In this document: piece after piece, positions 34,146-42,973 of the stretch | Numbering within the stretch: position 1 is the stretch's first letter | Layout: every line of letters begins with the position of its first letter | Source of the DNA: Acidovorax radicis | Lineage (GTDB): Bacteria > Pseudomonadota > Gammaproteobacteria > Burkholderiales > Burkholderiaceae_C | Assembly: GCF_020510705.1 (NCBI RefSeq) | Contig: NZ_CP075184.1 | Span: forward strand, 186,001 to 250,000 | DNA length: 64,000 bases | Direction: 5' to 3' | The notes under the pieces: generated by a model | What the model saw: the letters and a program-made list of their open reading frames with translations, nothing else | What the model was told of the DNA's origin: nothing | Databases searched by the model: none | Position numbers and translations under genes: made by a program

Positions 34146-34910
34146 TCAAACACCTTGCCAGACAGGCGGGCGCTTTTCGGCAAAGGCCGTGGCCCCTTCG
34201 CGTGCGTCTTGCGAGGCGAATACCGGCGCGGTGATCACGGCCTGGCGGTCAAACATCTCGGCCTGCGGCCAGTCGGCCGACTCTTGCGCCACGCGCTTGC
34301 TGGCGATCAGCGCCAGCGGGCCATTGGCTGCCACGGTCTGGGCCAGTTCCAGGGCGGCGTCCAGCGCCTGGCCGGGCTCGACCAGGCGGTTGACCAGGCC
34401 ATGGGCCTGGGCGCGCTCGGCGCCGAACATGTCGCCGGTGAGGATGCATTCCATGGCGACGTGGTAGGGCAGGCGCTTGGGCAGGCGCAACAGGCCACCA
34501 GCGGTGGCCGCCAAACCCCGCTTGACCTCGGGCAGGCCGAACTTGGCCGTACGGGCGGCCACGATCAGGTCGCAGGCCAGCACCAGCTCGAAGCCACCGG
34601 CCAGCGCGTAGCCCTCGACGGCGGCGATCAGCGGTTTGCGCGGCGGCTGTTGCGTGAGGCCACAAAACCCCCGCCCGGCGATGCTCGGGCGCTTGCCCTG
34701 CAGGAAGCCCTTCAAGTCCATGCCCGCACAGAAGGTGCCACCCGCGCCGGTGACGATGCCTACCTGCAGCGCCGGGTTGCTGTCCAGCGCATCGAGCGCG
34801 GCCACCATGGCCTCGGCCATCTCCAGCGTGGCGGCATTGCGTGCCTCGGCGTTGCTCAGCGTCATGATTTGCACGTTGCCGCGCACTTCGACCAGTACCG
34901 TGGATGCCAT
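34146..34910 (-). CDS. Enoyl-CoA hydratase/isomerase family protein
   Basis: A 254-residue crotonase-fold protein. Oxyanion segments: GGTFCAGMDLKGFL and AAVEGYALAGGFELVLACDL. It keeps the first catalytic Glu (AKFGLPEVKRG) but has LAATAGGLLRL in the second region, so one general acid may be missing and the activity could be isomerase-like. The ATG at 34910 was preferred over a TTG one codon upstream. Its stop touches a type-A repeat, and the SDR at 35097 lies 186 bp upstream with a type-B repeat between. Confidence 0.9.
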   Translation of the reverse strand: MASTVLVEVRGNVQIMTLSNAEARNAATLEMAEAMVAALDALDSNPALQVGIVTGAGGTFCAGMDLKGFLQGKRPSIAGRGFCGLTQQPPRKPLIAAVEGYALAGGFELVLACDLIVAARTAKFGLPEVKRGLAATAGGLLRLPKRLPYHVAMECILTGDMFGAERAQAHGLVNRLVEPGQALDAALELAQTVAANGPLALIASKRVAQESADWPQAEMFDRQAVITAPVFASQDAREGATAFAEKRPPVWQGV

Positions 34911-34987
34911 CAAAAAATCCTTTCAGTGCTTCGCGGCGTTGTTCACCGCATTGCGTAGCCCCGACCTCTGACATTGGCGCTGCCCAG

Positions 34988-35096
34988 ACCAAGGCAGCCG
35001 CGCAAGGGCCGCCCTGCCGCGCTGGCTGCGTCCCCCTTCCCGGAGGGCGAAGCGCGCAGAGAGAAGGGGGAAGGCGCGTAGCGCCTCAGGGGGTTG
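34988..35096 (-). repeat. Type-B 3'-end repeat, copy 4
   Basis: Abuts the stop of the SDR gene at 35097. CCCCCTTC pairs with GGAAGGGGG, and GGCGC-TAC-GCGCC forms the first hairpin. High similarity to copies 1 and 3. Confidence 0.82.
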
Positions 35097-35864
35097 TCAC
35101 CTCGGTGCCATGCGAATGGCCCCATCGAGGCGGATGGTCTCGCCGTTGAGCATGGGGTTCTCCAGGATGTGCAGGGCAGTCAGCGCGTACTCGCTGGGGT
35201 GGCCCAGGCGTGCCGGGTGGGGCACCGAGGCGGCCAGCGACTGGCGCACGTTCTCGGGCAGCTTGGCCAGGATGGGCGTGTCAAACAGGCCGGGGGCAAT
35301 GGTGCACACGCGGATGAACTTGGACGCCAGGTCGCGCGCGGCCACGATGGTCATGCCGATCACGCCCGCCTTGGACGAGGCGTAGGGGATCTGGCCGATC
35401 TGCCCTTCGTAGCCCGCCACCGACGCGGTGAGCACGCACACGCCGCGCTCGCCGTCGATCGGTTCGTTTTTGGCCATACTCACGGCCGCCAGGCGCAGGG
35501 TGTTGAAGCTGCCGATCTGGTTGACGCGGATGATGTTGATGTACTTTTCGAGCGAACCGGGGCTGCCATCTTTTTCGATCAGGCGCACCGGCCCGCCGAT
35601 GCCCGCGCAGTGCACCAGCGCGCGGAAGTTGCCAAAGGCCTCGGCCGCGGCAATGGCCTGGGCCATCTGCTCGGCGTCCGCCACATCGGCTTTCACGTAG
35701 CGCAGGCGGCCTGCGTAGTGTTGTTCCATGGCCTGGCCGCGTTCGTCGTTCAGGTCCACGGCCACCACGTTCAGGCCACGCTCCAGCAGCGCGATGGCCG
35801 AGGCCTCGCCCAGGCCCGAGACGCCGCCGGTAACGAGGGCGGTCATTCCTTGTTGCAGCTTCAT
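35097..35864 (-). CDS. SDR-family 3-hydroxyacyl-CoA dehydrogenase (HSD10-like)
   Basis: A 255-residue SDR. NAD motif ALVTGGVSGLGEASA; DLNDERG after the second strand indicates an NAD-type acid; catalytic Ser in TASVAGYEGQ and YxxxK in PYASSKAGV. The overall pattern (CAGIGGPVRLIEKDG, TIAPGLFDTPIL, HPARLGHPSEYA) is that of type 10 17-beta-hydroxysteroid/3-hydroxyacyl-CoA dehydrogenases. It would oxidise the (S)-3-hydroxyacyl-CoA made by the crotonase enzymes. Ribosome site GGAAAG precedes the ATG at 35864, which lies 63 bp after the thiolase gene. Confidence 0.92.
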   Translation of the reverse strand: MKLQQGMTALVTGGVSGLGEASAIALLERGLNVVAVDLNDERGQAMEQHYAGRLRYVKADVADAEQMAQAIAAAEAFGNFRALVHCAGIGGPVRLIEKDGSPGSLEKYINIIRVNQIGSFNTLRLAAVSMAKNEPIDGERGVCVLTASVAGYEGQIGQIPYASSKAGVIGMTIVAARDLASKFIRVCTIAPGLFDTPILAKLPENVRQSLAASVPHPARLGHPSEYALTALHILENPMLNGETIRLDGAIRMAPR

Positions 35865-35872
35865 GATTCTTT

Positions 35873-35930
35873 CCTTTTTGGCCTCTAGCGCTTGTCCATC
35901 AAGCGCAAGCAGCTATTGAATTGATAGTTA
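35873..35930 (-). repeat. Type-A short palindromic repeat, copy 8
   Basis: Sense strand: CTATCAATTCAATAGCTGC, TTGCGCTTGA, spacer, CAAGCGCTAGAGGCCAAAAA. It begins at the TAA of the thiolase gene and ends just before the SDR ribosome site. Well-preserved copy. Confidence 0.8.
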
Positions 35931-37106
35931 CAGGCGTTCGATGATGGTGGCGTTGGCCATGCCGCCGGCTTCGCACATGGACTGCAGGCCGTAGCGCTGG
36001 CCGCTGTCTTCCAGGGCGTGCAGCATGGTGGTCATGAGGCGGATGCCCGAGGCGCCCAGCGGGTGGCCCAGGGCAATGGCGCCGCCGCGCGGGTTCAGGC
36101 GCTCGCCGTCGGCCTTGAGCTCCTTTTGCCAGGCCAGAGGCACCGAGGCAAAGGCCTCGTTGATCTCGTAGTGGTGGATGTCGTCCAGCTTCATCCTGGC
36201 CTTGGCCAGCGCGCGTTGCGTGGCTGGGATGGGGGCGGTGAGCATGTACAGCGGGTCGTCGCCCACCACGTCGAAGGCCACGAAGCGCGCACGCGGGCGC
36301 AGGCCCAGCTGCTGGGCACGCTGCTCGCTCATGATGAGCATGGCGCTGGCGCCGTCGGTCATCTGCGAGGCGTTGCCGGCCGTGGTGGCCCACTGGATCT
36401 GCGGGAAGCGCGCGGACAGCTCCTCGCTCTCGAACACGGCCTTCAGGCCCGCGAGCTTTTCCACCGTGGTGCCGGCGCGGATCGTCTCATCCTGCGTCAC
36501 GCGGCCGGCCGGGGTGGCTATGCCCACGATCTCGCGTGCAAAGCCGCCGCCCGACTGCGCGGCATGGGCGCGCTGGTGCGAGCGCACGGCATAGGCGTCC
36601 AGATCGGCGCGCGAAAGGCCCCATTGGGCGGCCACCAGGTCGGCCGAAACGCCCTGGCCCACCAGGCCGGGGGCGAAGCGCGCATCGAAGCGCGGGCCGG
36701 TGGTGTTCTTGCCCATGCGCGAGCTGCCCATGGGTACGCGGCTCATCGACTCCACGCCGCAGGCGATCACGATGTCCTGCGTGCCCGCCATGATGGCCTG
36801 GGCCGCAAAGTGCACGGCCTGCTGGCTGGAGCCGCATTTGCGGTCGATGGTGGTGGAAGGCACATGCGCGGGCAGACCGGCGGCCAGCCAGGCCAGGCGC
36901 CCGGGCGTGCCTGCCTGCTCGCCCGCCTGGCTGACGCAGCCGCAGATCACGTCGTCCGCGGTGCCGGGGTCGAGCTTGTTGCGGGCCACCAGTTGCTCCA
37001 GCACCTGCGAGAGCAGGTCCACGGGATGGACCTCGGCCAGTGCGCCATCGGGCTTGGCCCGGGCCATGGGGCTGCGGATGGCATCGACGATGACAGGAAT
37101 ATTCAT
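35928..37106 (-). CDS. Acetyl-CoA C-acyltransferase (thiolase)
   Basis: A 392-residue thiolase with complete catalytic set: Cys in TIDRKCGSSQQAV (about residue 92), His in LGHPLGASGIR and Cys in SMCEAGGMANA. GNASQMTDGASA and the NEAFASVP segment are typical. The ATG at 37106 has GGAG 5 bases upstream and is preferred over a GTG six bases earlier. It is the first gene of the leftward operon ending at 29434 and is divergent from the acyl-CoA ligase at 37305. Function: thiolytic cleavage of 3-ketoacyl-CoA. Confidence 0.94.
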   Translation of the reverse strand: MNIPVIVDAIRSPMARAKPDGALAEVHPVDLLSQVLEQLVARNKLDPGTADDVICGCVSQAGEQAGTPGRLAWLAAGLPAHVPSTTIDRKCGSSQQAVHFAAQAIMAGTQDIVIACGVESMSRVPMGSSRMGKNTTGPRFDARFAPGLVGQGVSADLVAAQWGLSRADLDAYAVRSHQRAHAAQSGGGFAREIVGIATPAGRVTQDETIRAGTTVEKLAGLKAVFESEELSARFPQIQWATTAGNASQMTDGASAMLIMSEQRAQQLGLRPRARFVAFDVVGDDPLYMLTAPIPATQRALAKARMKLDDIHHYEINEAFASVPLAWQKELKADGERLNPRGGAIALGHPLGASGIRLMTTMLHALEDSGQRYGLQSMCEAGGMANATIIERL

Positions 37107-37130
37107 ACTCACTCCATGTGTTTATGAGAC

Positions 37131-37143
37131 TAATGATCCATTA
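37131..37143. promoter_or_regulatory. Small palindrome in the divergent thiolase/ligase promoter region
   Basis: TAATG-ATC-CATTA is a perfect 5+5 inverted repeat, 25 bases upstream of the thiolase start in an A/T-rich stretch between divergent operons. A dimeric regulator site is possible; the IclR protein encoded in the leftward operon is one candidate. Confidence 0.3.
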
Positions 37144-37304
37144 AAAATGATTTTGCCCGCGTTAGTTTGTGTTAAAGGCCGTGTTTACCCGGTATTTTTT
37201 AGCGTGTCAGCCTGAAAAAATCCGCCAACACATCGGTTTTGTGAGACAGGCATTTTGCTTTTGGGTGGACTTCTCCACCACGGCGTCTTGCCAGGGAGCA
37301 ACAG

Positions 37305-38873
37305 GTGACAGGTATGCAGGACTTTTTCGGCCGCGCGGCGACGGCTCCCGAGCGGGTGGTACTGGTCATGGCCGAAACCGGCACGCACTACACCGCTGGC
37401 GAAGTGGCGCGCAGCGCCTTGCAGATGGCGCAGTGGCTCCATGCCCAGGGGCTGCAGGCGGGCGAGCGCTTCGCGGTGGTGCTGGAAAACCGCGTCGAGA
37501 TCCTGGCGCTGGCCCTGGCGGCCCGGCGGGCGGGCCTATATGCCGCCGTGCTCAGCACCCACCTGATGCCGGCCGAGGTGGCCTACATCGTGCAGGACTG
37601 CGGTGCGCGGCTGGTGGTGGCATCGCACAAGACCTTGCCCCAGCTGGCGGAGTCGCAGGCGGCCCACCCCTTGCCATGCTGGACCGTGGACGACGCCACA
37701 CCGCAGGCCCAGTCGCTGCAGGCCGCGCTGCAGGCCCTGCAGGGCCTGCCGGCCGACTTTGCAGACCGCCCGTTGGGGCGTGACCTGCTGTATTCATCGG
37801 GCACCACGGGCCGGCCCAAGGGTGTGCTCAAGCCCCTGCAGCCCAGCCACCTGCGCGGCCAGACCGACCCCGAGGCGCTGGGCACGGGCCGCCTCATGGG
37901 CATGGACGAGCACACCGTGTATCTGTCGCCCGCGCCGCTGTACCACGCGGCGCCGCTGCGCTACACGCTGCGCGTGCTGGAGCTGGGGGGGCAGGCCGTG
38001 ATCATGGAGCGCTTTGACGCCGAAACCGCCCTGGGCCTCATCGAGCGCCACCACGTCACCCACAGCCAGTGGGTGCCCACCATGTTCGGCCGCATGCTCA
38101 AGCTGCCCGAGGAGGTGCGGCGGCGCTACGACCTGTCCAACCACCGCGTGGCCATCCATGCCGCCGCACCGTGCCCCGTTCATGTCAAGCACGCCATGCT
38201 CGACTGGTGGGGCGACATCCTGATGGAGTACTACGCGGGCTCCGAGGGCTGCGGCACCACGATGATTTCGTCGCAGGAATGGCGCTTGCGCCCCGGCTCG
38301 GTGGGCCGGCCCACCACGGGCCAGCTGCACATCGTGGACGACGCCGGGCAGGAGCTGCCCGTGGGAGAGATCGGCCAGGTGTACTTCTCGGGCGGCGGCC
38401 AGTTCAGCTACCTCAACGACCCCGAGAAGACCCGCCAGGCCATCAACGAGCGCGGCTGGATCACCTACGGCGACATCGGCCATGTGGACGCCGAGGGCTA
38501 TCTGTATTTGAGCGACCGCCGGGCCGACCTGATCCTCTCGGGCGGCGTCAACCTGTACCCGCAGGAGATCGAGAACGCACTGATGCGCCACCCCGACGTG
38601 CAGGAGGTGGCCGTGGTGGGCGTGCCCCACCCCGACTTTGGCGAGCAGCCCCTGGCGGCTGTGGTGCTGCGCCTGGGGGCGGACGGCTCTCTCGCAACGG
38701 CCCGCGCCATCGCCGCCCAGGCCGCCGAAGTGCTGGCGCGCATGAAGCTGCCCCAGCGCATGGTGTTCGTCGACGCCCTGCCGCGCCTGGAGACCGGCAA
38801 GCTGCTGCGCCGCGCGCTCAAGGATCGCTTTCGCGACGAGCCGCAGGCGGGGTTTGCCCTGCGTGACTCCTGA
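37305..38873 (+). CDS. AMP-forming acyl-CoA ligase
   Basis: A 522-residue ANL-superfamily ligase. P-loop LLYSSGTTGRPKGVLK, A5 block EYYAGSEGCGTTMIS, hinge YGDIGHVDAEGYLYLSDR, then GGVNLYPQEIENALM and the catalytic Lys in LPRLETGKLLRRAL. The GTG at 37305 has GGAG six bases upstream; an ATG three codons later is the alternative. It starts the rightward operon with an LCAD-like dehydrogenase and two Bug receptors, so it probably activates the acid those receptors bind. Confidence 0.92.
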   Translation: MTGMQDFFGRAATAPERVVLVMAETGTHYTAGEVARSALQMAQWLHAQGLQAGERFAVVLENRVEILALALAARRAGLYAAVLSTHLMPAEVAYIVQDCGARLVVASHKTLPQLAESQAAHPLPCWTVDDATPQAQSLQAALQALQGLPADFADRPLGRDLLYSSGTTGRPKGVLKPLQPSHLRGQTDPEALGTGRLMGMDEHTVYLSPAPLYHAAPLRYTLRVLELGGQAVIMERFDAETALGLIERHHVTHSQWVPTMFGRMLKLPEEVRRRYDLSNHRVAIHAAAPCPVHVKHAMLDWWGDILMEYYAGSEGCGTTMISSQEWRLRPGSVGRPTTGQLHIVDDAGQELPVGEIGQVYFSGGGQFSYLNDPEKTRQAINERGWITYGDIGHVDAEGYLYLSDRRADLILSGGVNLYPQEIENALMRHPDVQEVAVVGVPHPDFGEQPLAAVVLRLGADGSLATARAIAAQAAEVLARMKLPQRMVFVDALPRLETGKLLRRALKDRFRDEPQAGFALRDS

Positions 38874-38875
38874 AA

Positions 38876-38928
38876 CCATAGCTGTCAGCGATTTACAGGT
38901 AAGCGCCAGAGCCATATTTGACCTTTAT
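38876..38928 (+). repeat. Type-A short palindromic repeat, copy 9
   Basis: CATAGCTGTCAGCGATTTAC, AGGTAAGCGCCAGAGCC, ATATTTGA. It starts two bases after the ligase stop, within the operon. Block order and sequence are closest to copy 1. Confidence 0.7.
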
Positions 38929-38945
38929 TTCTTGAGACACTGACC

Positions 38946-40100
38946 ATGCAAGACCTGATCCAGCGCACCGTCTACCGCGAAGACCACGAGCATTTCCGCG
39001 AGCAGGTGCGGCGCTTCTTCGACAAGGAAGTCGTGCCCTTTCATGCCGAGTGGGAGCGCCAGGGCATCGTGCCCAAGGAGGTGTGGCGCAAGGCCGGCCG
39101 CGAGGGCCTGCTCAACACCATGCTGCCCGAGCCCTATGGCGGCGGCGGCGACTTCGGCCACGCGGCCGTGCTGATCGAGGAAGTGGGCCGCACGGGGGCC
39201 ACCGGCCTGGGGTTTCCGCTGCACTCGGACATCGTCGCGCCCTATATCAACACCTATGGCAGCACGGCGCAAAAGGACCGCTGGCTGCCCAAGATGGCAG
39301 CGGGCGAGCTGATCGGCGCCATCGCCATGACCGAGCCCGGCGCGGGCAGCGATCTGAAGTCGGTGCGCACCACGGCCACGTTGGTCAAGAGCAGCGGGGG
39401 CGACCACTACGTCCTCAACGGCAGCAAGACCTTCATCACCAACGGCATCAATTGCGAGCTCGTCATCGTGGTGGCCAAGACCGCACCCGAGCTGGGCGCC
39501 AAGGGCGTGTCGCTGATCGTGGTGGAGGAGGGCACACCTGGCTTCAGCAAGGGCCGCAAGCTCGAGAAGATCGGCCTCATGGCGCAGGACACCTCCGAGC
39601 TGTTCTTCGACAACGTCCAGGTGCCGGTGGACAACCGCCTGGGCGAAGAGAACATGGGCTTCAAGTACCTGATGCACGAGCTGGCACAGGAGCGCCTGGT
39701 GGTGGCAGTGCGCGCGGCCATGTGCATCGAGACCTTCCTGCAAAAGACCGTGGACTACACCCGCGAGCGCAAGGCCTTTGGCCAGACGGTGTTCGAGTTC
39801 CAGAACACGCGCTTCAAGCTCGCCGAGGCCAAGGCCCAGGCCACCATGCTGCGTGTGTTTGTGGACGACTGCATCGCGCTGCACCTCCAGCGCGCGCTCA
39901 CGCCCGAGCGCGCCGCCATGGTCAAGCTCAATGCCACGGCGCTGCAAAACTGCCTGCTCGACGAGTTTTTGCAGCTGCATGGCGGCTACGGCTACATGAC
40001 CGAATACCAGGTGGGCCGCGCCTGGACCGATGCGCGCATCGGACGAATCTACGGCGGTAGCGACGAGATCATGAAGGAAATCATCGCCCGCACGCTGTAG
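38946..40100 (+). CDS. Long-chain acyl-CoA dehydrogenase-like (LCAD type)
   Basis: A 384-residue FAD enzyme. IAMTEPGAGSDLKSVRT and NGSKTFITNG are the middle-domain motifs. At the C-terminus it has RIYGGSDEIMKEII without the YEGT Glu. It does have YLMHELAQERLVVAV, matching the LCAD segment ELPQERLLIA where the catalytic Glu of long-chain enzymes sits, and RERKAFGQTV with VDDCIALHLQ. It is therefore assigned to the LCAD type, which also acts on branched acyl-CoAs, consistent with the AMACR-like racemase in the divergent operon. Confidence 0.92.
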   Translation: MQDLIQRTVYREDHEHFREQVRRFFDKEVVPFHAEWERQGIVPKEVWRKAGREGLLNTMLPEPYGGGGDFGHAAVLIEEVGRTGATGLGFPLHSDIVAPYINTYGSTAQKDRWLPKMAAGELIGAIAMTEPGAGSDLKSVRTTATLVKSSGGDHYVLNGSKTFITNGINCELVIVVAKTAPELGAKGVSLIVVEEGTPGFSKGRKLEKIGLMAQDTSELFFDNVQVPVDNRLGEENMGFKYLMHELAQERLVVAVRAAMCIETFLQKTVDYTRERKAFGQTVFEFQNTRFKLAEAKAQATMLRVFVDDCIALHLQRALTPERAAMVKLNATALQNCLLDEFLQLHGGYGYMTEYQVGRAWTDARIGRIYGGSDEIMKEIIARTL

Positions 40101-40144
40101 CCCGAGCCATCCGTTCCCTACACAACCTTCAAGGAGACATCACC

Positions 40145-41131
40145 ATGGCATTCACCCGGCGCAAGACCCTGGGCCACTGGCTACCCCTGATCGCACTGGC
40201 CGCTGCCTGCGGCGTCAGCGGCGCACAGGCGCAGGACCAATACCCCAGCAAACCCATCCGGCTCATCGTGCCTTACCCGGCCGGCGGTGGCACCGACATC
40301 ATTGCCCGCCTGATTGGCACGCAACTCACCCAGCGGTGGGGCCAGGCGGTGGTGGTGGAGAACAAGCCCGGCGCCAGCGGCATACTGGGCAACGACACCG
40401 TGGCCAAGGCGCCGGGCGACGGCTACACCGTGCTCATGGGCATCACCACCGTGGTGCAGATCCCGGCGCTGTACAAGAAGGTGCCCTACAAGCTCAGCGA
40501 CCTGGCCCCGGTGTCGCAGGTGGCCAAGTCGGCGGACCTGCTGATGGTGCCGCGCAGCTCGGGCGTGACCACGCTCGAGCAGTTCGTTCAGAAGGCCAAG
40601 GCCGCGCCCGGCACGTTCAACTACGGCACCTATGGCAACGCCACCTCGTCGCACATGAACGGCGAGCGCTTCAAGCAAAAGGCCGGCATCGACATCACCC
40701 ACATCCCCTACCAGGGCTCGGGGCCCGAGATGGCAGCCATGCTGGGCGGGCAGCTGACGCTGGCCTTCGTCGATGCCACGGCCGCCTACCCGCACATCAA
40801 GTCCGACAAGATCAACATCCTGGCCGTGACCGGCGCCCAGCGCCATCCGGCCCTGCCGCAGGTGCCCACCATGACCGAGGCGGGCTACCCGGGCCTGGAG
40901 GCCAATGGCTGGTTCGGCATGTTCCTGCCCGCCACGGCGCCCAAGGCCATCGTGGACAAGCTGGGCGCCGAGGTGAGTTCAATAGTCAAGACCCCCGAGC
41001 TGAACAAGCGCCTGACCGAGATGGGCCTGATTGCCGTGGGCTCGCTGCCCGACGAGTTCAAGGCCCAGATCGACAAGGATGCCGCGCATTGGAAGAGCGT
41101 GGCCGAGGCGGCCAAGATCTCGATGGACTGA
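40145..41131 (+). CDS. Bug/TctC-family periplasmic solute receptor
   Basis: A 328-residue receptor. The signal peptide (LPLIALAAACGVSGAQA) is followed by YPSKPIRLIVPYPAGGGTDI, the canonical ligand loop. Also GYTVLMGITTV, ITHIPYQGSGPEMAAMLGG and LPQVPTMTEAG. AGGAG lies 8 bases before the ATG. First of two adjacent Bug genes at the end of the rightward operon; the pair are clearly different in sequence, so this is not a recent duplication. Confidence 0.93.
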   Translation: MAFTRRKTLGHWLPLIALAAACGVSGAQAQDQYPSKPIRLIVPYPAGGGTDIIARLIGTQLTQRWGQAVVVENKPGASGILGNDTVAKAPGDGYTVLMGITTVVQIPALYKKVPYKLSDLAPVSQVAKSADLLMVPRSSGVTTLEQFVQKAKAAPGTFNYGTYGNATSSHMNGERFKQKAGIDITHIPYQGSGPEMAAMLGGQLTLAFVDATAAYPHIKSDKINILAVTGAQRHPALPQVPTMTEAGYPGLEANGWFGMFLPATAPKAIVDKLGAEVSSIVKTPELNKRLTEMGLIAVGSLPDEFKAQIDKDAAHWKSVAEAAKISMD

Positions 41132-41170
41132 GCCCCGACCACCCCACCACCCCATGCAGGGAAAAGCACG

Positions 41171-42181
41171 ATGACCCACGAAGCCCACCCCCTTGGATGG
41201 AGCCGGCGCCAGCTGCTGGCGGTAGCGGCCAGCGCAGCCGCCATTGGTCCGCTCCACGCGCAGGCGCAGGCCCGCTTCGCCACCCGCCCGGTGCGGGTGG
41301 TGGTGCCCTTTGCTGCCGGCGGTGCCACCGACGTCATTGCGCGCGTGCTGGGCGAGCGCATGGCGCAGCGCTTCGGCCAACCGGTCGTGGTGGATAGCAA
41401 ACCGGGTGCGGCCGGCCTGATCGCTGGCGATGCGGTGGCCAAGTCCCCGCCCGACGGCATGACGGCGCTGCTGGGCACCACCTCGTCGATGCTGACCAAC
41501 AAGTACCTGTACAAAAAGACGCCCTACGACCCGCTGACCGACCTGACTCCGCTGGTGCGCGTGTGCCTGGCACCGATTGCCCTGGTGGTCGCGGCCGACA
41601 CGCCCGCGCAGAACCTGCAGGAGTTCATGGCCTGGATACAGGCCCATAAGGGCAAGCTGTCCTACGGCTCTTACGGCATCGGCTCGCATGGTCAGCTGGC
41701 CTGCACCACGCTCAGCGAGGTGGCCAGCGCTGGCATGACCCATGTGGCTTACAAGGGCGAAGCGCCCATGGTGCAAGACCTGTTGGGCGGGCAGATCCAG
41801 ATCGGCATGGGCAGCATGGTCAACCTCAAGCCCCATATCGACGCGGGCAAGCTGCGCGCCCTGGCCGTCACCGGCCCTCGCCGTGTTCCCCTGTTGCCGG
41901 ATGTTCCCACCTTCATCGAAGCCGGATACAAGCACGATGCGCTGTCCATCGTGGGCTGGCTGGCCATCGCCGGCCCCAAGAACATGCCGGCCGAGGTGGC
42001 TCGCCAATGGGCTGAAGCCGCCAACGAGGCCGTGGCCAGCCGTGAGGGCACGGCCCGGATCATTGCCGCGGGCTTTGTGCCGGTAGATGACGACACGCCG
42101 CAGGGCTTTGCCAAGCTATGGGCTCAGGAAGGCCCCATCTGGGGCCGCTTGCTGCAGGCCGCAGGCGTGCAGCCCAGCTAA
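41171..42181 (+). CDS. Bug/TctC-family periplasmic solute receptor
   Basis: A 336-residue receptor, 39 bp after the previous one. The N-terminus WSRRQLLAVAASAAAIGP has a twin-arginine pattern, suggesting Tat export. Ligand loop PVRVVVPFAAGGATDVIAR, then GMTALLGTTSSML, MTHVAYKGEAPMVQDLLGG and LPDVPTFIEAG. Two receptors in tandem could bind related acids or act as transport and sensing partners. Confidence 0.92.
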   Translation: MTHEAHPLGWSRRQLLAVAASAAAIGPLHAQAQARFATRPVRVVVPFAAGGATDVIARVLGERMAQRFGQPVVVDSKPGAAGLIAGDAVAKSPPDGMTALLGTTSSMLTNKYLYKKTPYDPLTDLTPLVRVCLAPIALVVAADTPAQNLQEFMAWIQAHKGKLSYGSYGIGSHGQLACTTLSEVASAGMTHVAYKGEAPMVQDLLGGQIQIGMGSMVNLKPHIDAGKLRALAVTGPRRVPLLPDVPTFIEAGYKHDALSIVGWLAIAGPKNMPAEVARQWAEAANEAVASREGTARIIAAGFVPVDDDTPQGFAKLWAQEGPIWGRLLQAAGVQPS

Positions 42182-42203
42182 AGCATTCCGAATCGTCTGT
42201 GGT

Positions 42204-42223
42204 GCCTCCCCTCAAAGGGAGGC
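42204..42223 (+). terminator. Hairpin downstream of the tandem Bug genes
   Basis: GCCTCCC-CTCAAA-GGGAGGC is a perfect 7-bp stem 22 bases after the stop at 42181. There is no T-run behind it, so it may be a Rho-assisted terminator or a stabilising hairpin. Confidence 0.4.
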
Positions 42224-42406
42224 TGCCACAGGCCGGTTGAGGTCCGCTCCGGGGCATCCACCGGCGCGGTCTGCCGGCCATTGGACGGATGCAGGGCTGA
42301 CGTTTCGCATGCGTTGCCAAGCGCTGTCGCAGCGTGGCCCACGGCTTAGCGCGCTGTACGCTGCAGTGCGCGCGAAGGCACAACGCCAAGAGCGAAGTGG
42401 CGGCGC

Positions 42407-42874
42407 CTACGCCCTTGCAGGGGCTGGCTGGCGTGCCATCAGCTTGAAGCTGCCGGTGGCCAGGGCCACCAGGGTGCCGTCCTCGGCACGCACCTCGCCG
42501 CGCACGAAGCTGATGGAGCGCCCGCGCCGCTCGCAACGCGCGGTGGCAATCAAATCCCCTGTGCCCGCTGCGACGTAGTGCAGCGTCAGGTCGATGGTGG
42601 CCACCCCATACGCGGCCGGGTCGTGCGCACGTGCGGCCGCAGCCAAGGTGCAGTCCAGCAGCGTGGCAATCGAGCCGCCGTGGACCTCGCCACGGCTGTT
42701 GGCTTGGTCCGCCTGGAAGCCCATGCGCACCTGGGCCATGTCGTTGCCGATGCGCTCGCCGCGCAGCGCCATGGCGCGGGCCATGGCCATGGGCAAGCCG
42801 AAGAACATGTCGGGGGCTTCGCCGACGAAGGGGCTGGCGGGGATGTTGTCGTGATCGGTGGACGGGTGCTGCAT
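42407..42874 (-). CDS. PaaI-family hotdog thioesterase
   Basis: A 155-residue single-hotdog protein. The active-site helix is EVHGGSIATLLDCTLAAAA and the following strand IDLTLHYVAAGTGDL, as in PaaI-type acyl-CoA thioesterases. The ATG at 42874 is the first before the conserved region. It is the last gene of a small operon with a Bug receptor and an acyl-CoA ligase, 99 bp after the Bug stop. Likely role: release of CoA from unwanted thioesters of that pathway. Confidence 0.85.
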   Translation of the reverse strand: MQHPSTDHDNIPASPFVGEAPDMFFGLPMAMARAMALRGERIGNDMAQVRMGFQADQANSRGEVHGGSIATLLDCTLAAAARAHDPAAYGVATIDLTLHYVAAGTGDLIATARCERRGRSISFVRGEVRAEDGTLVALATGSFKLMARQPAPARA

Positions 42875-42928
42875 GGCGTGGATTGTCAGTTGTTCATGGC
42901 GGGCCCGCACGGCACGGCCCAGGCGGCG

Positions 42929-42973
42929 GGCAGTCGCGCAAGGGCCGCCTCGCCGCATAGCGGCTCAGGGGGG
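42929..42973 (-). repeat. Type-B 3'-end repeat, copy 5 (shortened)
   Basis: Abuts the Bug stop at 42974. Only the two ends are kept (CCCCCTGAGCCGCTATGCGG and GGCGGCCCTTGCGCGACTGC); the central CCCCCTTC/GAAGGGGG hairpin is deleted. Confidence 0.6.
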
